A DNA stretch of 64,000 nucleotides from Oscillospiraceae bacterium (GTDB taxonomy: Bacteria > Bacillota > Clostridia > Oscillospirales > Oscillospiraceae). The position numbers and the translations under genes were made by a program. This document shows positions 58,421 through 64,000 of this stretch, piece by piece. The DNA lies in contig JAFTXW010000002.1 in NCBI GenBank assembly GCA_017461445.1, forward strand, positions 1-64,000, read 5' to 3'. Every line of letters starts with the position of its first letter. The stretch's first letter is position 1. The notes beneath the pieces are model-generated. The model saw only the letters and a program-made list of their open reading frames with translations. It was not told the origin of the DNA and did not search any database.

Positions 58421-60835
58421 TCAACCCTCCAGTTTCTTGACGAATTTACTATTGGCGTTAAGATTCTTGAAGAAATCCACGATCAGGCGACCCAAACCAC
58501 GGAAGAAGTGACCATTGACGATGAACAGGATATCATCCACCATCTGGTCGCTGACCATGCCGCCTGCCATCTTGCCGATTGCCCGGAAGGGCATATTGTA
58601 GATGAACAGGATGTTCAGGTCGGGTTTTCCCTTGTCCTCTGCCTTGCTCTTCAAGGACGTCAGGATCTTGTAGACCAGCCGTGCCACCGGGTTCTTTGCA
58701 TAGTAGAGCTGGCAGATAGCATCATTCTTTCCCAGAAGTCCGCTCCACTTGCCGTCGGGAATAGAGCGGCCTAGCAGGGACTCGAACTCGGCATCGGAAA
58801 CGTTTTCGATGCCGCCGCTTTCATAGGCGGGCAGTTCTCCGTAGGGCATAGGCGCTTCGGTGCCCAGAACTCGGATGGTCTGAGACAGCTTCACATCGCT
58901 AACGCTGGCGGCGACCATGATCTCGTAATCCGCAGTCTCGATCTCCCAGCGGTCAGTCTTCACGTTGAAGTAACGGAAAGCCTTGTCGTCCAGCTTCACG
59001 GTAACGGTCTTGCTCTCACCAGCTTTCAGGAACACCTTGGTGAAACCCTTCAGTTCCTTCTTGGGGCGGAATATCTTGCCGTCAACGCAGGAAACGTAGA
59101 CCTGGGCGACTTCTGCGCCATCCACCTTACCGGTGTTCTTAATGGTGAAGATTACTTCGTCCTTGGTGGCCTTGATGTCGCTGTACACGACGGTGGTATA
59201 GCTCAGGCCATAACCGAAGGGGTAACGAACTTCCTTGCCCACGGTATCGTAGTAACGGTAACCAATATACGGGCCCTCACGGTGCTCGGAAGTGCGCTCC
59301 TTGCTGGGATAATAGGGATAACTGGGGTTATCCGCCAGCGCAATAGGCCAGGTCTCGTTCAGCTTACCGCTGGGGTTGACCTTGCCGATGATGGCATCCA
59401 CCATGGCACCCGCACCTGCCTGTCCGCCCAGGTAGCCATGGATGGCGGCACGATAGGTGCTTCTCTCGGGCATCACGAAGGGAGAACCGCCGTAGAGCAC
59501 CAGAATAATGTTTTTATTTACCTTGGACACGGCTTCGACCAGCGCCTGCTGTCCCTTGGACAGTTCCGTGGACAGGCGATCCATACCCTCGGACTCAGCG
59601 ATCTCGTCCAAACCCACACAGAGAAGGATGGTCTCGTTGGATTCTGCCAGCTTCACCGCTTCCGTGATCAGGTCATTCTGCGGATGAGGATCAGTCCGGG
59701 AGAAACCCTTAGCAAAACCAGTGATATTCAGTCCTGCAGCCTTTGCACAGTCCAGCAGATTATCCAGCTTGGTAGGATTGACCTGAGAGGAGCCTGCACC
59801 CTGATACCGGGGCGTCTGGGCAAAGTCACCGATGACGGCTACACTCGCATTGGGAGCCAACGGCAGAATGCCGTCATTGTCAAGCAGCACGATGGAACCT
59901 TCTGCGCACTTCCGGGCGATCTCATTGTGGGCATCCACATCAAAGGTCTTGGGGGCCTTGGCAACGGCTTCGGTGCGTTCAAAGGCCACTTTCAGGAACT
60001 CCTTGACCCGAAGATCCAGTTCCTTTTCACTGATCTTATCGGCCTTCACGTCTTCCACAAGGCCGATGGCACAGCCGGGGCCGGGAGCGGGCATCACCAG
60101 ATTGGATCCTGCACGGACACCCTCCGTGTGTTCATTGTCACCACCCCAGTCGGTAACAACAAAGCCATCAAAGCCCCATTCATTACGGAGAATTTCAGTA
60201 AGCAGATGGTAGTTTTCGTTGGCATACTCGCCGTTGACCATATTGTAAGAGGACATAATGGACTGGGCATGGCCCTCCTGCACGGCGATTTCAAAACCGG
60301 TCAGGTAGATTTCCCGGAGGGTTCGCTCGTCCACCACAGAATCCATAGCCATTCTGCGCAGTTCCTGAGAATTGACAGCAAAATGCTTGGGACAGGCGGA
60401 TGGACCCTTAGACTGAATACCCTTGATATAGGCGGCAGCCATTTTGCCTGCCAGATAAGGATCCTCGGAGAAATATTCAAAATTACGGCCGCACAAGGGG
60501 CTGCGCTTCATATTCAGACCGGGACCAAGCACCACATGGACATCGTTGGCCGCTGCTTCTTCGCCCAGCGCTTCACCCAGCTTTTCGCCCAGTTCCGGGT
60601 CCCAACTGTTTGCCATGGTGGCAGATGTCGGGAAACAAGTAGCAGGAACGGACGCATTCAGGCCCAGATGGTCACCAGCACCTGCCTGTTTACGAAGCCC
60701 CGTAGGGCCGTCGGACAGAAAGATAGCTGGGATACCCAAGCGTTTGACTTCCCGGGTAGTCCAGGTACTCCAGCCCTGAAGCAATGCAGCTTTTTCTTCC
60801 AACGTCAGCATTTCGAGATAACGATCCACATTCAT
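58421..60835 (-). CDS. GH3 beta-glucosidase (cytosolic)
   Basis: An 804-residue family 3 glycoside hydrolase without a signal peptide. The N-terminal barrel holds GRNFEYFSEDP, KHFAVNSQE and the nucleophile Asp in VVTDWGGDN. The second domain and a fibronectin-III-like domain (about 570-670) follow in the normal order. A further tail of about 100 residues (AFRYFNV... to the end) is less usual. It probably hydrolyses imported beta-glucosides or other oligosaccharides. It is co-transcribed with gtrA. Confidence 0.92.
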   Translation of the reverse strand: MNVDRYLEMLTLEEKAALLQGWSTWTTREVKRLGIPAIFLSDGPTGLRKQAGAGDHLGLNASVPATCFPTSATMANSWDPELGEKLGEALGEEAAANDVHVVLGPGLNMKRSPLCGRNFEYFSEDPYLAGKMAAAYIKGIQSKGPSACPKHFAVNSQELRRMAMDSVVDERTLREIYLTGFEIAVQEGHAQSIMSSYNMVNGEYANENYHLLTEILRNEWGFDGFVVTDWGGDNEHTEGVRAGSNLVMPAPGPGCAIGLVEDVKADKISEKELDLRVKEFLKVAFERTEAVAKAPKTFDVDAHNEIARKCAEGSIVLLDNDGILPLAPNASVAVIGDFAQTPRYQGAGSSQVNPTKLDNLLDCAKAAGLNITGFAKGFSRTDPHPQNDLITEAVKLAESNETILLCVGLDEIAESEGMDRLSTELSKGQQALVEAVSKVNKNIILVLYGGSPFVMPERSTYRAAIHGYLGGQAGAGAMVDAIIGKVNPSGKLNETWPIALADNPSYPYYPSKERTSEHREGPYIGYRYYDTVGKEVRYPFGYGLSYTTVVYSDIKATKDEVIFTIKNTGKVDGAEVAQVYVSCVDGKIFRPKKELKGFTKVFLKAGESKTVTVKLDDKAFRYFNVKTDRWEIETADYEIMVAASVSDVKLSQTIRVLGTEAPMPYGELPAYESGGIENVSDAEFESLLGRSIPDGKWSGLLGKNDAICQLYYAKNPVARLVYKILTSLKSKAEDKGKPDLNILFIYNMPFRAIGKMAGGMVSDQMVDDILFIVNGHFFRGLGRLIVDFFKNLNANSKFVKKLEG

Positions 60836-60913
60836 ATACTATCACTCCTCAATAGGGACACTATTTATGTATTGATTCCACAGTTGCCTTGAATGTAAAT
60901 TGCAAAAAGAAAA

Positions 60914-60942
60914 GACCAGCCTCCCAAAAGTGGAGGCTGGTC
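60914..60942 (-). terminator. Terminator after esterase gene
   Basis: GACCAGCCTCC pairs with GGAGGCTGGTC; on minus the stem is followed by TTTTCTTTTT. Confidence 0.85.
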
Positions 60943-60960
60943 CCGAATAGCGAGCGGATT

Positions 60961-62313
60961 TTACTTGCTTTGCTCTGACAGCCACTGCCACATATTCACA
61001 TCTCCATCTTCACATTCATTATTGAAGAAGTAGATCCAGGACCAGTGACCATTGTATTGATAAGGATTGCCATCCTCTTCTGTGTAGGTTTCTGATGTAT
61101 CATGTACATCCTCAAATACGCTGACACGCACATCCGATCCGATTGACTTCAGTCGGTCGATCGTCGGAATCTCATGTTTTTGAGGATCAACGGTTTCGTC
61201 GTTTTCCGCATAGACGAACCAAATGGGCAGATCCTTGATGCTTTCCAACTGCTGATCCGTAATGCCGGCGTCCTGATAAGATTCGCAGATGGGGAATGCG
61301 GCAGCGAAATACTCAGGATTGTTGAGGATCAGATCCATGGTCATGTAACCGCCATTGGAGCAGCCGCCCACATAGATCCGGTCAGGATCGATATTCTGAT
61401 TCTCGGCCACATAGCCCTCGATCAGTTCCATCAAGGTAGCCAGATACACGGAAGATGTGCCCGGATTATCCTGCCAGTCGCCTTTCTCGTTGTAAACCAT
61501 CCAGAATTCCGGGGTCTGGGGTGCCAGGACATAGGCACCTCCCATAACGGACTGGAATTCCTCGCCGAACAGCACCGAAACCTCGTTGCCCAAAAGCGCC
61601 ACGACAGGGTTCGTACCACCTTCACCCGCACCGTGGAGCCAGATCACCAGCGGATGCTTTTCCCCGTCATCCGCAGGGGCGTAAGACGCATAGGTAAGTA
61701 CCCGGTCATCTTCTCCTGTAAAGGTTCCGGACAAGTTCACGCCCTCCAACTGGGGCATATGGGCAGCGGACAGATTGATGGTTTGGGTCACAGCCAGACC
61801 GGTAATGGCGCTTCCATCTGCATCCGTCAGCGAACAGCCCTCCGCCAGGGATATCTTCAGCTCATAGGGTTCACAGATGGTATTTTTACTGGTCATCAGA
61901 CCATAGCAGAAGGGGGAACCGACGCTGGGTGCATAAGCCAGCTCCAGGGCAATCATGTTGGATGCTCCCTCCACAGGATTTCCCTGTTCATTGCAGACAT
62001 ATGCCGCAGTGACCGTACGGTCACTGTCTCCGGTAAAGTGGATACCAAAAGGCAATCCTTTCAAATTTTCCTTATGCTCAATGACTGTAAAGTTTTCTGC
62101 TTTCACGGAATCGGCTTCTACGGTCCGATTCAGGGTAATGACCGTCTTTGTGACGGCAGGGCCCCAGTCAAAGCCCTCGACCACCACCGTCTGGGTGCCG
62201 CTGGCCACATCCGGGCTATTGGGATCCGGGCCTTCTTCATTCCCGCCGCAAGCTGTCAGACTCAGCAGCAATGCCGCGACAAGAAGAAACGTAAAAAATC
62301 TGTATCTTTTCAC
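60961..62313 (-). CDS. Secreted lipoprotein esterase (alpha/beta hydrolase, PHB-depolymerase/prolyl-oligopeptidase-like)
   Basis: A 450-residue protein. The signal peptide ends in lipobox SLTACG (Cys near 22). An N-terminal beta domain (about 45-190) precedes an alpha/beta hydrolase. The hydrolase has IWLHGAGEGG as oxyanion region, VGGCSNGGYMTM as nucleophile elbow, and YAENDETVDP plus a later His for the triad. Such two-domain lipoproteins act as carbohydrate or feruloyl-type esterases in gut bacteria. Its place between two GH3 genes supports glycan work. Confidence 0.85.
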   Translation of the reverse strand: MKRYRFFTFLLVAALLLSLTACGGNEEGPDPNSPDVASGTQTVVVEGFDWGPAVTKTVITLNRTVEADSVKAENFTVIEHKENLKGLPFGIHFTGDSDRTVTAAYVCNEQGNPVEGASNMIALELAYAPSVGSPFCYGLMTSKNTICEPYELKISLAEGCSLTDADGSAITGLAVTQTINLSAAHMPQLEGVNLSGTFTGEDDRVLTYASYAPADDGEKHPLVIWLHGAGEGGTNPVVALLGNEVSVLFGEEFQSVMGGAYVLAPQTPEFWMVYNEKGDWQDNPGTSSVYLATLMELIEGYVAENQNIDPDRIYVGGCSNGGYMTMDLILNNPEYFAAAFPICESYQDAGITDQQLESIKDLPIWFVYAENDETVDPQKHEIPTIDRLKSIGSDVRVSVFEDVHDTSETYTEEDGNPYQYNGHWSWIYFFNNECEDGDVNMWQWLSEQSK

Positions 62314-62339
62314 GATGATTCCTCCTGATCAATTTCCTA

Positions 62340-62364
62340 GGGTTCCCCGTATTGCGGGGAACCC
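62340..62364. terminator. Hairpin between GH3 and esterase genes
   Basis: GGGTTCCCC (62340-62348) pairs with GGGGAACCC (62356-62364), just beyond the GH3 stop. No strong T tract is seen. Confidence 0.55.
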
Positions 62365-62378
62365 GGAGAATCAATATT

Positions 62379-64000
62379 TTATGCCTGCGCAGCCAGAGCC
62401 TTCTGCTCCTTCTTCCACTTGCGGTGCTTGATGCATCTGCGGACCACCTTCACAACGCCCAGAACAAAGAGGGCATAGAACAGGCCAATCACCACATAAA
62501 CGATGATCTTCCACATAGCAGGAGTGTAGGTAAAGGTGCTGCCGGGAACGATGCCGTTCATGGCATAGCTGTTCACCAGAGAGTATGCGTAGTTATGGAC
62601 CGCATTTCTTGCCGCCTGAACATAGGTTGCTTCTTCTGTATCCAAAGTACCTGTACCGATCAGATAGGCCATGGCTTCCAGATTCAGGTTGCCATCCTCA
62701 CCTGCCAGCAGGGACTGACTCAGATTGCCCGTCATACCGTCGGAGATAATGGCGCCTTCAAAGCCCCACTCGCCTCTGGTCACCTCAGTAAGCAGGGCGT
62801 AGGAGCCACCAGAGTAGGTGGTACCGATGGAGTTGTAGGAGGTCATCATGGCAATGGTCGCGTCGATGGTCTTGGTCTCCAGTTTGCCGCCGCAATCCTC
62901 ATCGGGATAATAGGAGACAGTAGTCTCAGCATTCTTCACTGCGATTTCAAAGGGCTTCAGATAGATTTCACGGATGGCCTGCTCGTTTGCCCAGGTACAC
63001 ACACCGTGGCGGTTGGTCTCCTGCTCATTCAGGGCGAAGTGCTTAATGTAAGTGGTAACACCGTTTTCCATCATACCCTCGATACAGCTCTTGGCGATCC
63101 AGCCTGCCAGAACGCCGTCCTCGGAGTAATACTCATAGTTTCTGCCGCAGAAAGCAGAACGATGGGTATTAACTGCGGGGGAGTACCAGCCTGCGTAGTT
63201 CAGGGTGTCGTTGGCGATGCTTTCCTCAGACAGGGTCACGCCGAATTCGTAGGCCAGTTCCTGGCTCCAGGTATAGCCGGTAACGGAGCCGGAGCTATAG
63301 GCACAGCAGCCGGTCTCCTTATGCCATCCTGCACTGCCATCCTGAGCGTTAGTTGCAGGAAGGCCAATAGACAGCATGGGATCGTTGCCATAGCCCAGCC
63401 AAGCCAGACCTGTCATGTCCTCCAGCGTCAGCTGATCCAGAAGCAGCTCCCACTTGGGATCGTCATAGGCCAGGCCACGCATATCGATCAGGGACAGGCC
63501 GTTGTCAGCCCCCAGAGTGGGCATCACTGCATTGGGGTCGATATGGGCATCGGGGTCAAATTCCTGAAGTGCTTCAGAAAGCTTCACTCCGCCGATTTCC
63601 CGATTTATATCGGTCAGGGAATGATCAGGAGCCTTGGGGAACGTGCCGGCAAAGTCGTTTCTGGACATATTCTGAACCAGACCGTCGGTCTGCTCATCGG
63701 TAAACATAGCAGACACATCGTCAAACTGGTTGACAGCAACCACAGCATCGCTGCTGCGGGGATTGCTCTCGTCATAGACAGTGGCAGTGACTTCTACATC
63801 CACACTGTCCAGCACGGTATGGGAATCTGCGCGGACGGAGATAGTGTAGGTACCGCCACTCAGAACATAGCAGCCTGCGTTCTTATAGTCGTAGGAGGCC
63901 ATATCTTCCTCAGCAAAGGTCAGGGTCACTTGGATAGACTGGCCTGCGGGGATCTCTTCAGTTTTGGCAAAAGCCACCAGATTGACCTCTGCCTTTTCGA
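62379..64000 (-). CDS. GH3 glycoside hydrolase, membrane-anchored, N-terminus outside window
   Basis: The frame stays open to the window edge, so at least 540 residues are present and the true start is missing. A fibronectin-III-like domain (about the first 80 residues seen) precedes the GH3 barrel, which has CGRNYEYYSEDG, KHFALNEQE and AIISDGMTG with the nucleophile Asp (Trp of the usual SDW replaced by Gly). A membrane helix and basic tail (KHRKWKKEQK) end the protein. The domain order, with Fn3 before the barrel, is the reversed GH3 layout known from some Ruminococcus and Butyrivibrio enzymes. Confidence 0.9.
   Translation of the reverse strand, partial: EKAEVNLVAFAKTEEIPAGQSIQVTLTFAEEDMASYDYKNAGCYVLSGGTYTISVRADSHTVLDSVDVEVTATVYDESNPRSSDAVVAVNQFDDVSAMFTDEQTDGLVQNMSRNDFAGTFPKAPDHSLTDINREIGGVKLSEALQEFDPDAHIDPNAVMPTLGADNGLSLIDMRGLAYDDPKWELLLDQLTLEDMTGLAWLGYGNDPMLSIGLPATNAQDGSAGWHKETGCCAYSSGSVTGYTWSQELAYEFGVTLSEESIANDTLNYAGWYSPAVNTHRSAFCGRNYEYYSEDGVLAGWIAKSCIEGMMENGVTTYIKHFALNEQETNRHGVCTWANEQAIREIYLKPFEIAVKNAETTVSYYPDEDCGGKLETKTIDATIAMMTSYNSIGTTYSGGSYALLTEVTRGEWGFEGAIISDGMTGNLSQSLLAGEDGNLNLEAMAYLIGTGTLDTEEATYVQAARNAVHNYAYSLVNSYAMNGIVPGSTFTYTPAMWKIIVYVVIGLFYALFVLGVVKVVRRCIKHRKWKKEQKALAAQA

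Overview
The window looks like chromosome from a gut-type Clostridia, most likely the Oscillospirales/Ruminococcaceae branch. The evidence is strong AGGAGG ribosome binding sites, sigma-A promoters, a Gram-positive 16S rRNA, a complete Rnf complex, GlgC/GlgD glycogen genes, a dimeric-type glycyl-tRNA synthetase, an Mgl galactose importer and GH3 glycosidases. Most genes are GC-rich; a few islands, notably 35.0-35.9 kb, are clearly AT-rich. Both ends cut genes: the 3' part of 16S rRNA is missing at the left, and the N-terminal part of a GH3 enzyme is missing at the right.

Layout. 1-1.5 kb: 5' part of a minus-strand 16S rRNA behind four tandem rrn promoters. 1.5-4.2 kb: a CBS protein, then an ECF-like sigma factor overlapping a membrane-anchored serpin. 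4.2-10.9 kb: aspartate-family pathway (asd, lysC, hom on minus; thrC, thrB on plus), with a palindromic repeat at three of its intergenic junctions. 10.9-13.6 kb: rqcH, mini-RNase III, Gx transporter. 13.85-18.9 kb: rnfCDGEAB. 18.9-25 kb: a Cys-rich mini-protein, a GH13 amylase and glgCDA. 25-34.9 kb: GNAT, mgtE with a leader peptide, glyQS, plsC, a membrane protein, cca, an MBL lipoprotein, a DUF6809-like protein and a NAGPA-type glycosidase.

Accessory part. 35.0-35.9 kb carries a compact type III toxin-antitoxin locus: consensus promoter, about 2.8 tandem 41-nt repeats (antitoxin RNA), a hairpin terminator, then a CptN/ToxN-like endoribonuclease gene. 35.9-40.7 kb holds a heterodimeric ABC exporter and an orphan HprK-like kinase. 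40.9-46.5 kb holds galT, a collapsed galK remnant and mglBAC. A cassette of about 10 kb (47.1-57.3 kb) lies between two direct copies of an unexplained element of about 320 bp. It contains three methyltransferases, an ATC-hydrolase remnant, a ketopantoate-reductase-like enzyme, an alpha/beta hydrolase, a TetR regulator with three matching candidate operators, two ABC exporter subunits and a peroxide-response operon (gpx, TSCPD protein, ohrR) with its own palindromic operator. 57.8-64 kb carries gtrA, a GH3 beta-glucosidase, a secreted esterase and a second, membrane-anchored GH3.

Together the genes indicate a fermenter that conserves energy through Rnf, stores glycogen, and takes up and degrades plant or host glycans. 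Several dispersed repeat families are scattered through the window; at three genes a repeat supplies or abuts the stop codon.
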